Source: an uncultured Rothia sp. (GTDB taxonomy: Bacteria; Actinomycetota; Actinomycetes; Actinomycetales; Micrococcaceae). From it: a DNA stretch of 64,000 nt. The stretch lies in the NCBI RefSeq assembly GCF_916715725.1, contig NZ_CAKAPD010000009.1, positions 20,479 through 84,478 on the forward strand. Direction: 5' to 3'. Every line of letters starts with the position of its first letter. Positions within the stretch are counted from its first letter, which is position 1. This document shows, piece after piece, positions 34,958-43,400 of this stretch. The notes below the pieces were generated by a model, which was not told the origin of the DNA, did not search any database, and was given only the letters and a program-made list of their open reading frames with translations. A program made the translations under genes and the position numbers.

Positions 34958-35040
34958 AATTCCGCGCCCAACCCCGCGGGGCAACTTCTGAATACAACAA
35001 ACGGGTGCCCGGCACCTCCGAATATGGAGGCGCCGAGCAC
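34938..35040 (+). repeat. 103-bp direct repeat, right copy
   Basis: Near-identical to 33219-33320. It includes the final codons of the AlbA/GHKL gene (RTLAL-stop), the CCGCGCCCAACCCCGCGG stretch and the terminator hairpin. Confidence 0.85.
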
Positions 35041-35046
35041 CCGTTT
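35000..35046. terminator. Bidirectional terminator between AlbA/GHKL gene and sodA
   Basis: AACGGGTGC, CGGC and CCTCC pair with GGAGG, GCCG and GCACCCGTT (two mismatches), followed by TT. It is the intact version of the hairpin in the left repeat copy. Confidence 0.8.
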
Positions 35047-35092
35047 CAGTTATCTCATCGCGGCTACGTCACCGCGCTGGCGGAAACTTAGA

Positions 35093-35716
35093 TTAGAGGA
35101 CCAGGCCCTTGGTCTGGGACACTGCGCGCTCGAAGCGAGCCTGAACGTCAGCCCAGTTCACAATGTTCCAGAATGCCTTGACGTAGTCGCCCTTGACGTT
35201 CTGGTAGTCCAGATAGAATGCGTGCTCCCACATGTCCAGCTGCAGAACGGGGATCAGTGCAACGGAGATGTTGCCCTGCTGATCGTAAAGCTGCTCAATG
35301 ATGAGGCGCTTGCCAACGGTGTCCCATGCGAGGATTGCCCAGCCGGAGCCCTGAATGGTCAGTGCAACGTTGGTGAAGTGCTCGCGGAACTTATCGAAGG
35401 AGCCGAAGAACTCGTCGATTGCTGCTGCCAGCTCGCCGGTGGGCTTGTCGCCACCCTCGGGGGACAGGTTGTTCCAGAAGATGGAGTGGTTGGTGTGGCC
35501 ACCCAGGTTGAATGCCAGGTCCTTGGAGAGCTTGGAGACGTTGCCGTATGCACCGTTCTCGCGTGCCTCTTCGAGCTGCTCGAGAGCTGCGTTAGCGCCT
35601 GCAACGTATGCTGCGTGGTGCTTGTCGTGGTGCAGCTCCATGATCTTTGCGGAGATGTGGGGCTCGAGCGCCGCGTAGTCGTAGGGGAGCTCGGGGAGAG
35701 TGTACTTTTCAGCCAT
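35093..35716 (-). CDS. sodA: Superoxide dismutase, Mn/Fe type
   Basis: 207 residues. The start MAEKYTLPELPYDYAALEPH is the classic SOD N-terminus; ATG 35716 has an AAAGGC ribosome site, so the five-residue longer form is not used. Metal ligands are His29 (MELHHDKHH), His77 (GGHTNHSIFW), Asp161 and His165 (LQLDMWEHAFYLDYQN). The enzyme dismutates superoxide in the cytoplasm. The GGHTNHSIFWNNLSPEGG and QGSGWAILAWD segments look more like Mn than Fe enzymes, but metal choice cannot be fixed by sequence alone. It is monocistronic, sharing a terminator with the gene to its left. Confidence 0.95.
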   Translation of the reverse strand: MAEKYTLPELPYDYAALEPHISAKIMELHHDKHHAAYVAGANAALEQLEEARENGAYGNVSKLSKDLAFNLGGHTNHSIFWNNLSPEGGDKPTGELAAAIDEFFGSFDKFREHFTNVALTIQGSGWAILAWDTVGKRLIIEQLYDQQGNISVALIPVLQLDMWEHAFYLDYQNVKGDYVKAFWNIVNWADVQARFERAVSQTKGLVL

Positions 35717-35955
35717 GATGATGCCTTTCATTAGAAAACTTGGCTCGTATTAAAGATTACCAGCGTAGCGTTTACTTTACTTTTCACGAATTGGGGAGCG
35801 TCACATTTGCGTACCAACCCGCACGGGCCTGTGGATTTTAGCCGGGAACTTTTCCCCAAACCTGTGGATAACCCTGTGTATCAACAGGTTTTTCAAGCTC
35901 GGTGCCCCGTTCTGCCTTGAAATACCGGGGTATACACTCGTGTGAATAACAGTGC

Positions 35956-35994
35956 TGTAAGTTCTCCACACTGTGGATAACCCCTGTGGATAAC
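35956..35994. repeat. 39-bp repeat carrying DnaA boxes, left copy
   Basis: It reads TGTAAGTTCTCCACACTGTGG, then ATAACCCCTGTGGATAAC. The copy at 36331-36369 differs at two or three bases. Each copy holds an inverted pair of box-like 9-mers followed by a perfect box. Confidence 0.8.
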
Positions 35995-36330
35995 ACCTCT
36001 TTTTGGGGATGCGCGGGGGATAAACCGCAGAATTTTTACTTCCGTTCGGGGCGTTTTTCCCTCTACTAGCCAAAATATTGACCCCCAAAAGAGGCTCTGA
36101 ACAGCCTTATACGCTTCTTCTAGCCGGAGGCGGTGGATTAAGTGCACAGGGTTATCCACAGGTGTGGAAATTCTTGAGTTCCGCGGATTTAAAGGTGAAA
36201 AGCCCTTCTGTTTAAGAATTTACCCTCGGTTTTAACACCCGTAGAAGCCTGTAATTACAAGAATTTCCCTGCTGCACCCTCATTTTTAACACTCAGCGAG
36301 CTCGATACCGCCTCCATAAAATCACACGCG

Positions 36331-36369
36331 TGTAAGTTCTCCACACTGTGGAAAACCTCTGTGGATAAC
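36331..36369. repeat. 39-bp repeat carrying DnaA boxes, right copy
   Basis: Second copy of the 35956-35994 unit, in direct orientation 375 bases away; its middle box is degenerate (TGTGGAAAA) while the last (TGTGGATAA) is perfect. Confidence 0.8.
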
Positions 36370-36486
36370 CATTTCGGCACGATACGGCACAGTAGAACTG
36401 CAGCCGCACGGTACAGATGTGCACACCGCCTCATACAGCCCTCCCCCGGCTCCCGCAGCTCCCTTGTCGGCGCACCTACATGAGGG

Positions 36487-36524
36487 CAAAAGAAAAGAGC
36501 ACCCGATCATTGGATGCTCTTAGA
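36487..36524 (-). terminator. Terminator of the candidate small RNA
   Basis: Read on the - strand: AAGAGCATCC, a 7-nt loop, GGGTGCTCTT (one mismatch) and a run TTTTCTTTT. The + strand has no T-run at its side, so it works leftwards only. Confidence 0.7.
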
Positions 36525-36720
36525 GTGAGTTGATAGATATTCGAGTTAAAAAGATACGGTACGGAATGCAGCCCAACCACGAACTGCACCCGCACCGCAC
36601 ATCCGTCGGTAGAAATACGAGTTACTCGTACACCGACGACAATCACCGATAAATAGAGAGTCGAACCTATCGAAGCGAGCTTCCGGTCTCGCCTCGGAGG
36701 CTTCCTTCGACCCCGTTATG
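36487..36720 (-). ncRNA. Candidate small RNA next to the DnaA-box cluster
   Basis: On the - strand, TTGCAA (36753-36748) and TACACT (36731-36726) with a 16-base spacer give a start near 36719. The transcript would carry CGTCGGT...ACCGACG (36604-36638) enclosing TACGAGT/ACTCGTA, a second folded region near 36660-36710, and end at a proper terminator (AGAGCATCC...GGGTGCTCT then TTTTCTTTT). Length is about 230 nt. No convincing ORF lies inside. The promoter, fold and terminator together support an RNA gene; the family is not recognised. Confidence 0.45.
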
Positions 36721-36724
36721 TAAT

Positions 36725-37162
36725 TAGTGTACACGGTTTCATTACGGTTGCAAAGCCAAAACCGTGATTTTCTTAAAATTTTTGTTATCGTTTCGTTATT
36801 TTTCACCCCTGGCAACCTCTTTGCACCCCTCAGAATTTTCATTCACACCCCTAAAACCCTTGATATTCCGCGGAATTCGGCTCGATGCACGAGTGTGCTT
36901 CTTGGTACGTTCTCATCTATACTTGTACCGGAAATCTTTTTAAATATGTCGTGTATCACCTACCTACCCAAGGTTTTTGCAGTCACTGCGTGCAAAAAGA
37001 TGACCCTAGCACCCTCTAAAAAATTAGCACCAAAGTGTCAACCATTACTTGACCGTACCAATTTCAGGTTGCGAGTAAGACCTTTCGCTACAATGGGTGC
37101 CAACACACCGCATCTCCCCTTAATAAGGGAGCTCCATATCCGATAAAAGAGGAACCAATCCC
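36725..37162 (+). promoter_or_regulatory. AT-rich stretch upstream of the MarR gene
   Basis: About 440 bases with no gene I can support. The first 140 bases are AT-rich (TTAAAATTTTTGTTATCG, then CGTTATTTTTC) and could serve as an unwinding element for the adjacent DnaA-box cluster. TACAAT at 37089-37094 is a good -10 box 69 bases before the marR start; its -35 is weak. Confidence 0.35.
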
Positions 37163-37714
37163 GTGTCCACACCAACCACGTCTGCGCAGCGGTCCGAAAA
37201 TACCGCACACAGCGAATCCATCCAGTGGCTCTCCCCCCAGGAGCGAGAAGGCTGGCTCTTTATCAGCTCCATCATTTTCAACCTCACCCGCAAGCTGGAA
37301 AACCAGCTGCAGACCGAAGCCGGCATTAGCTTCGTTGAATACATGGTGCTCGCGATGCTCTCCGAGTCCAAGGACAATTCCTTGACCATGACCGAGCTGG
37401 CAATTACCACCAACACCCTGCCCGCACGCCTCTCCCGCGTCGTGGCACGCCTTGAGAAGGACGGATACGTCCGCCGCTCCCTCAGTGCAGAAGACCGCCG
37501 CGTCAGCATCTGCCACCTGCTCCCCGCAGGCGAACAGAAGGTGCAGGAGGTCGCACCCGGCCACGTGAGTGAAGTACGCCGCCAGATTTTCGACCACCTC
37601 ACCACCGAACAGGTTGAGCACCTCGCAGAAATCGGCGAGGCAGTCCTCGGCAACACCCCCTCAAACGTCATCTCCATTGATGCACTGAAGCGTGGGGACT
37701 ACCCCACACAATAA
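37163..37714 (+). CDS. MarR-family transcriptional regulator
   Basis: 183 residues from GTG 37163, after AAGAGGAACC. The winged helix is clear: MTELAITTNTLPARLSRVVARLEKDGYVRRSLSAEDRRVSICHL, with the DRR wing residues conserved. Helices on both sides form the dimer. Proteins of this type often respond to phenolics or oxidants. The neighbours are superoxide dismutase and ferritin, so a link to oxidative or iron stress is possible, but no target is evident. It is monocistronic with its own terminator. Confidence 0.88.
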   Translation: MSTPTTSAQRSENTAHSESIQWLSPQEREGWLFISSIIFNLTRKLENQLQTEAGISFVEYMVLAMLSESKDNSLTMTELAITTNTLPARLSRVVARLEKDGYVRRSLSAEDRRVSICHLLPAGEQKVQEVAPGHVSEVRRQIFDHLTTEQVEHLAEIGEAVLGNTPSNVISIDALKRGDYPTQ

Positions 37715-37754
37715 CCTCCTCCACCTGCCCTGCGGGTGAGAGTTGAGAGAACCA

Positions 37755-37796
37755 GAGATAAGGCACATTCCCACCGGGAACGTGCCTTATCTCTTT
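37755..37796 (+). terminator. Terminator after the MarR gene
   Basis: GAGATAAGGCAC (37755-37766) pairs perfectly with GTGCCTTATCTC (37782-37793), with inner TTCCC/GGGAA and TTT after. Confidence 0.9.
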
Positions 37797-37799
37797 AAC

Positions 37800-38250
37800 A
37801 AATCTCTTGATCAGGCCCGTGTAGCCGCGAGCGCTACAGCACGCGCGAACCTTAAAACCCCTAAAGTAGCCTCAAAGTAGTCCCACGCACCGTCATCTGC
37901 GAAGAATTTTTAAAAATTTTTTACGCCGTAACGCACCGCCCAGAAACGCCGGATGATCAGCTACCGGGCACAAATGCATCGTGCATGTGCGTGGGAAATC
38001 CATGCGCCTCATACTGCCTTAAACCGCGAAATATCAAGGGAACACACTCAATACCACCCAAACCAAAGGGTATATTCAGGTCACCCACACTAAGGGTAGT
38101 GGTGACAATATGTCAGGAATACCTTATCTACCCCACCGATTAGCCTTTTCTCTCTGTACACAACCCACTGCACGCCGTACGATAAACATCAACAGGTTGC
38201 ACCGCGCCATCCGGCGCCTACGAAGCAATCACCATATAAGGAGAAACCAT
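37800..38250 (+). promoter_or_regulatory. Upstream region of the ferritin gene
   Basis: 450 bases without a supported gene. It contains an A/T palindrome near 37907-37922 (AATTTTTAAAAATTTTTT) and GTCACC (38080-38085) paired with GGTGAC (38101-38106) around a direct repeat of AAGGGTA. The second is a plausible operator. It does not match the DtxR/IdeR iron-box consensus. Confidence 0.35.
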
Positions 38251-38775
38251 ATGTCTAAGTCTTTCTACGACCTTCTGAACGAGCAGATCGGCCACGAGTT
38301 CGCAGCATCTCACCAGTACCTGTCCATGGCTATCTGGCTCGACGGCGAAGACCTGCCCCAGCTGGCTAAGTTCTTCTACCGCCAGTCCCTCGAGGAGCGC
38401 GAGCACGCACTCATGATGGTTCAGTACAAGCTGGACCGCGGCCACAAGGTTGAGATCCCCGCTGTTCCCGCAGTCAAGAACGACTTCGAGAACGTCCAGG
38501 AAATCGTTGACATGTCCCTGGCACAGGAGAAGGTTGTCACCGGTCAGATCGAGGCTCTGTTCTCCGCAGCACGCGCTGAGAACTACGCACTGGGCGAGCA
38601 GTTCATCCTCTGGTTCCTGAAGGAGCAGGTTGAGGAAGTTGCAACCATGGAGACCCTCGTGACCGTTGTGAAGCGCGCAAACGGCAACCTCTTCGACCTG
38701 GAGAACTACGTTGCACGCGAGCTGGGCGACGACCACGGCCAGGAGTCCGGCGCACCCGCAATCGCAGGCGCATAA
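38251..38775 (+). CDS. ftn: Ferritin, non-haem iron storage
   Basis: 174 residues from ATG 38251, after AAGGAG. A four-helix ferritin with ferroxidase residues Glu16 (GHEFAASHQYL), Glu49 and His52 (LEEREHALMM), then Glu in VTGQIEAL and EQVEEVATME. No Met haem ligand typical of bacterioferritin is obvious, so it is a Ftn/BfrB-type cage of 24 subunits that oxidises and stores Fe2+ in the cytoplasm. The C-terminal tail DDHGQESGAPAIAGA is flexible. The long upstream region suggests regulation by iron or oxidants. Confidence 0.93.
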   Translation: MSKSFYDLLNEQIGHEFAASHQYLSMAIWLDGEDLPQLAKFFYRQSLEEREHALMMVQYKLDRGHKVEIPAVPAVKNDFENVQEIVDMSLAQEKVVTGQIEALFSAARAENYALGEQFILWFLKEQVEEVATMETLVTVVKRANGNLFDLENYVARELGDDHGQESGAPAIAGA

Positions 38776-38831
38776 TCTCGCATTCGTGCGGCTAGGCCCC
38801 TAGTCGAACCCGCAGAATAGCTGCAGAATAT

Positions 38832-38878
38832 TAAACGTTCCGCCCTCACCGCACACCGCGGCGAGGGCGGAACGTTTA
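38832..38878 (+). terminator. Terminator after the ferritin gene
   Basis: A perfect 16-bp stem, TAAACGTTCCGCCCTC (38832-38847) with its complement (38863-38878), and a 15-nt loop. Confidence 0.9.
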
Positions 38879-39017
38879 TGCATATACGCCAAAAAGCACA
38901 CCGCGGTGCACCGTCCAGGAGCTAAAAGCCGCCAGCCGGTACTCGAATACTCATACAGTGCAGAGTAAACTTAAAAGCCTTAGATGCCGCATAATATCGC
39001 GGCAGAAAGAGGAGAGA

Positions 39018-40370
39018 ATGACTCACACCAACCCAGATACCCTCAGCCGCGGCTCATATAGCAACTCACGCCGCGTAGCCGACATTCTGCGTGCCGAATC
39101 CGTCGGTGGTACCGTGCTTCTGATCGCAACGGTGCTGGCAGTAGTACTCGCCAACACCCCCGCATCCAGCTTCTACTTCGGTCTGCGAGACACTGTTGTT
39201 GGCCCGGTCATCCCCGGCTTCAACCACCTGCAGATGAGCATCGGAACCTGGGCGGCAGACGGTCTGCTCGTCGTTTTCTTCTTCCTCACCGGTCTGGAGC
39301 TGAAGAAGGAATTCGTGATTGGTGACCTCAAGTCGCCCTCCACCGCGATTGTGCCGATTGCGGCTGCCTTCGGTGGCGTGGCAGTCCCCGCGATTATCTA
39401 CACGGCGCTGAACTTCACCAGCCCCACCGCTCTGCACGGCTGGGCGATCCCCACCGCAACCGATATCGCGTTCGCGGTGTCTGTTCTCGCCGCCGTGGGT
39501 ACTTTCCTCCCCTCGGCGATGCGCGTCTTCCTGCTGACCCTGGCTGTGGTCGACGACCTGATTGCAATCTGCATTATCGCGATCTTCTACACCAATAACT
39601 TCCACGGCGAGTACCTGCTCTTCGCACTGATTCCGCTCGCTCTTTTCGCGTTCATTGCCTACCGCGGTGAGACCATGCTGCACCTGAAGCCTCTCGCCGC
39701 ATGGATTCTGCTGCTGCCCCTGGGTATTATCACCTGGGCACTCTTCCTCGAGTCCGGCATTCACGCCACCATTTCTGGTGTGGTTCTCGGCTTCCTGGTG
39801 CCCGTGAAGATGTCCGCTCGCTCTGAGGCGGCACAGGCTGAACACGGTCTTGCAGAGGTTCTGGAGCACCGATTCCGTCCCCTCTCTACCGGCATCTGCG
39901 TGCCGATCTTCGCGTTCTTCAGCGCGGGTGTGGCTGTGGGCGGTTTTGAAGGCCTCGGACGCGCCCTCACCGACTCGGTAGCGGTCGGCATTATGGTTGC
40001 ACTGGTTGCCGGTAAAACCATCGGTATTTTCGGCACCACCTGGCTCGTGACTCGCTTCAAGAACGCTAACCTCGACCCGGACGTCGCCTGGATTGACGTG
40101 ATCGGTCTGGCTGCAACCGGCGGTATCGGCTTCACCGTGTCCCTGCTGGTGGCTGAACTGTCCTTCCCGCACGGCTCTCCGCACACCGAGGACGCAAAGA
40201 TTGCGATTCTCGTCGGCTCCGTGCTCGCCGCAATTGTTGGTGCCATCATCCTTTCACGCCGTAACAAGCACTACCGTGCCCTGGCTGAGAAGGAAAGCGT
40301 GGACGCTGACGACAACGGCATCCCTGACGTCTTCGAGGGCACCTACCGTGACCCGAAGACCGAAGCCTAG
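39018..40370 (+). CDS. nhaA: Na+/H+ antiporter NhaA
   Basis: 450 residues from ATG 39018, preceded by AAAGAGGAG. It exchanges cytoplasmic Na+ for H+ and so controls pH and salt. The ion-binding pair is Asp179-Asp180 in LAVVDDLIAICIIAIFY, and the discontinuous helices IPTATDIAFAVSVLAAVG and GLAATGGIGFTVSLLVAEL are typical. About 12 helices are visible. The C-terminal tail reads DADDNGIPDVFEG, a DxDxDG-like calcium-loop pattern seen in TSP3/dockerin-type repeats and not part of E. coli NhaA. It may be chance or a Ca2+-sensing appendage. The gene stands alone. Confidence 0.93.
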   Translation: MTHTNPDTLSRGSYSNSRRVADILRAESVGGTVLLIATVLAVVLANTPASSFYFGLRDTVVGPVIPGFNHLQMSIGTWAADGLLVVFFFLTGLELKKEFVIGDLKSPSTAIVPIAAAFGGVAVPAIIYTALNFTSPTALHGWAIPTATDIAFAVSVLAAVGTFLPSAMRVFLLTLAVVDDLIAICIIAIFYTNNFHGEYLLFALIPLALFAFIAYRGETMLHLKPLAAWILLLPLGIITWALFLESGIHATISGVVLGFLVPVKMSARSEAAQAEHGLAEVLEHRFRPLSTGICVPIFAFFSAGVAVGGFEGLGRALTDSVAVGIMVALVAGKTIGIFGTTWLVTRFKNANLDPDVAWIDVIGLAATGGIGFTVSLLVAELSFPHGSPHTEDAKIAILVGSVLAAIVGAIILSRRNKHYRALAEKESVDADDNGIPDVFEGTYRDPKTEA

Positions 40371-40422
40371 TAAGAACTCCTAAGGTCTAGTACCTTCCCT
40401 ACACCCCAATCCCCCGCTGATA

Positions 40423-43400
40423 ATGATGTCTCACCGCACTACCTCACGTCGCCGTACAGCACGAGCAGGGCAGGTGCCCGCGCCTCCTTCAAGGTATGCA
40501 GAGATATCAGCACGCGTGGTGATCGGGGTGTATTCTTTTGCCGCGCTACTGACCACGTTCGCGTGGATTATTTCTCCTCTGCGGCACGGTCGCGGCTTCA
40601 CTTGGTGGGAAGTCACCGCTGACCTGCTGAATATTCCCTCCACGCACACGCTGCCCAGCGCCATCACGATGATTGTGCTGGTTTCCGGGCTGATTGTGCG
40701 TAAGCGCGCTGCCCTCATTGCGGCCATCGTTTTTCAGGTGTTGGGTGCGCTGATTGCGACGCATAGCGCCTTCACGCTGGTGTTCCCCGCGGGGATTATG
40801 CCGAAGGACCGTATTTTCTCCTCGACGGTCGATACGCTCTCCATCGTGTTTGCGTGTGCGCTGGTGCCTTTCCTTTTCTCAATTCGTTCGGCGTTCCCGG
40901 CGCGTATTGGTCGCCTCTCGTGGGTAGGTGCGGCGTCGACGGCTGTTGGCGGCATCCTGCTGACTACTCTGGTGCTCTGGTACCTCTGCCACATTGGCGT
41001 GTGGGAGCCGTTGCGTTCGGTGACCCCGTGGGAGTTGCTGATGCACGGCATGGGTATTGAGCGTACCCATCCTGGCGTGTGGTCTGCCGATGTGGTCGCT
41101 TTCTTGGCTTCTTTCGGTTACGGTGCCTCGCTGGTTGCGGCACTGTACCTGTTGGCGCGCGGTTACCGTGCCCCGGATGCGTGGACCGGCGAGAAGGAGC
41201 TGAAGATTCGCGCTCTGCTACAGCAGTACGGTGCCAACGATTCGCTCTCCTATTTTGCGACGCGTCGCGATAAGCAGGTGATTTTCTCTCCGGATCAAAG
41301 GGCGGCGATTACGTACCGTTCGGTGGGTTCGGTGTGTTTGGCGTCGAGCGACCCGGTGGGTGACCCGGATTCGTGGGATGCCGCGATTGAGCAGTGGATG
41401 TTGCAGGCGCGTAGTTACGGTTGGGTTCCTGCGGCGCTGAGCGTGAGTGAGGCGGGTGCGCGCGCCTATAACCGTGCGGGTCTGTCGATTATTCAGATGG
41501 GTGAGGAGGCGGTCCTTGAGGCGGACCGTTTCACGCTCAATGACACGTCGATGCTGCCGGTGCGTCAGGCGGTTCAGCGTGTGCGTCGCGGCGGGTACAC
41601 GGCGCAGATGCGGCGCTTTGCGGAGCTGGATGAGCAGCAACGTCAGCAGGTTGCGGAGAATATTTCGGCGTGGCGTCATGGCCGCGTGGAGCGCGGCTTC
41701 TCGATGGCGCTGAATCGTGTGAATGATCCGGCGGATTCTTCGTCTGTTCTGGTGTCGGCTCATGATGAAGCTGGTCAGATGGTGGCTCTGCTGTCGTTCG
41801 TCCCGTGGGGTCCTACGGGGCTGTCTTTGGATGTTATGCGCCGCTCCCCTGAGGCACCTAATGGTGTGGTGGAGTTTATGGTGGCGTCGCTGATGGAGCA
41901 GGCGGCGTCTTTGGGTGTGCGTCGGGTGTCGCTGAATTTTGCGATGTTTGGCCATATTTTTGAGGCTGCTGATCAGGTGGGTGCATCAGCATGGAACCGT
42001 TTCGCTTCCCGCTCTTTGGGCGTGCTGGATCGTTTTCTGCAGTTGCGCCGTCTGTATCGTTTCAATCTAAAGTTTGCCCCGCTGTGGGTTCCTCGCTTTT
42101 TGGCGACGGAACCGACTTTGGCGATGGTGAATGTGGTGGTTGCTGCGGGTATGGCGGAGGGCTTTTTGCCGAATCTGTCGGCGCGCCGTTTGCAGGATCA
42201 GGAGCAGGTTCTTTCTGCCGATGAGTTGGAGGCTCTTCGCCAGTTGCAGGTATCTGCTGTGGAAGAGCTTCCTGAGGTGTCGCGCAGTGATCAGACTCAG
42301 CATCGTCTGCGTCATTTGGAGGCGCTGCGTTCGGCGGGTATGGAGCCGTATCCGCTGGGTGGTGAGATACGCAGTAATGGTGCGCCTATTCTAGGCGTGA
42401 AGGATGCCCTGCGTATATTCTCTTCTGAAAATATTCCTGATTCAGAATTTATGGTTTCGGGGCGTATTCGCGCGCTTCGCAACCATGGCGGGGTCCTTTT
42501 CGCAACTCTGATTGAAGGAGGCGAAACCCTGCAGGTCGTCATGGAACGAGCCCTGGTGGGTGAGCACCTGCTGAGCCTCGCCTCCCGCAACCTGGATACC
42601 GGTGACATCATCACTGTGCAGGGTACTTACGGGGCGAGCCGCAACGGCACTCGATCGCTGATTGCCTCCAGCTGGCGCATAGCGTCGAAGAGCCTGCACC
42701 CCATCCCCTTTGATTCGTTTACCGACCCGGAGGCGCGTCTGCGTCGCCGCTCCACGGACCTTTTGGTGCATCCGGATCAGATGCAGAATCTGCGTCTGCG
42801 CACGGCGGTGATTAAGGCGCTGCGTGCCCGTCTGGATGCGGAGGGTTTCCTCGAGGTGGAGACCCCGATTCTGCATACGGTGCATGGTGGTGCGAGCGCG
42901 CGTCCGTTCCGCACGTATATCAATGCGTACGGTGAGGATTTGACGCTGCGTATTGCGCCGGAGCTGTATTTGAAGCGTCTGGTGGTGGGCGGTAGCGGTC
43001 CGGTGTATGAGCTGGGTCGTGATTTCCGTAATGAGGGTGCTGATGCGACCCATAATCCGGAGTTTACGGTGCTTGAGGCGTACCGCCCGTTCGCGGATTA
43101 TGTGCAGATGCGTGAGTTGACGGAGCGCCTGATTAAGGATGCCGCGCAGTCGGTGTTTGGTTCGGTGTCTTTGCCGCTGGGTCATAAGGCTTCGAGCGAG
43201 CGCGTGGTGCGTGATGTGTCGGGTCCGTGGCGTGTGGTGTCGGTGTGTGATGCCCTGTCGGAGGCGCTGGGTCGCCGTGTGGATGTGCAGACGGATTTTG
43301 AGGAGTTGCTGGCTTTGGCGCAGCAGCACGGTGTGCGTGTTCATGAGGGTATGGGTCCGGGCGCCATTGTTGAGGAGCTGTATGGTGAGCTGGTTGAGGC

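Larger units (their letters stand above)
35829..36369. other. Cluster of DnaA boxes (origin-like region)
   Basis: Five perfect 9-mers TGTGGATAA/TTATCCACA occur at 35863-35871, 35972-35980, 35985-35993, 36152-36160 (opposite orientation) and 36360-36368. One-mismatch forms lie at 35941 (TGTGAATAA), 35962 and 36337 (TTCTCCACA), with looser ones at 35829 and 36348. The region has no protein gene and is AT-rich in places. Such density is the hallmark of a replication origin or a DnaA-titration site. dnaA and dnaN are not in this window. See findings. Confidence 0.7.

Noticed and set aside
36546..36842. 98-codon open frame on the - strand near the DnaA boxes
   Set aside because: Overlaps the candidate small RNA and its promoter, has no ribosome site and no family character.
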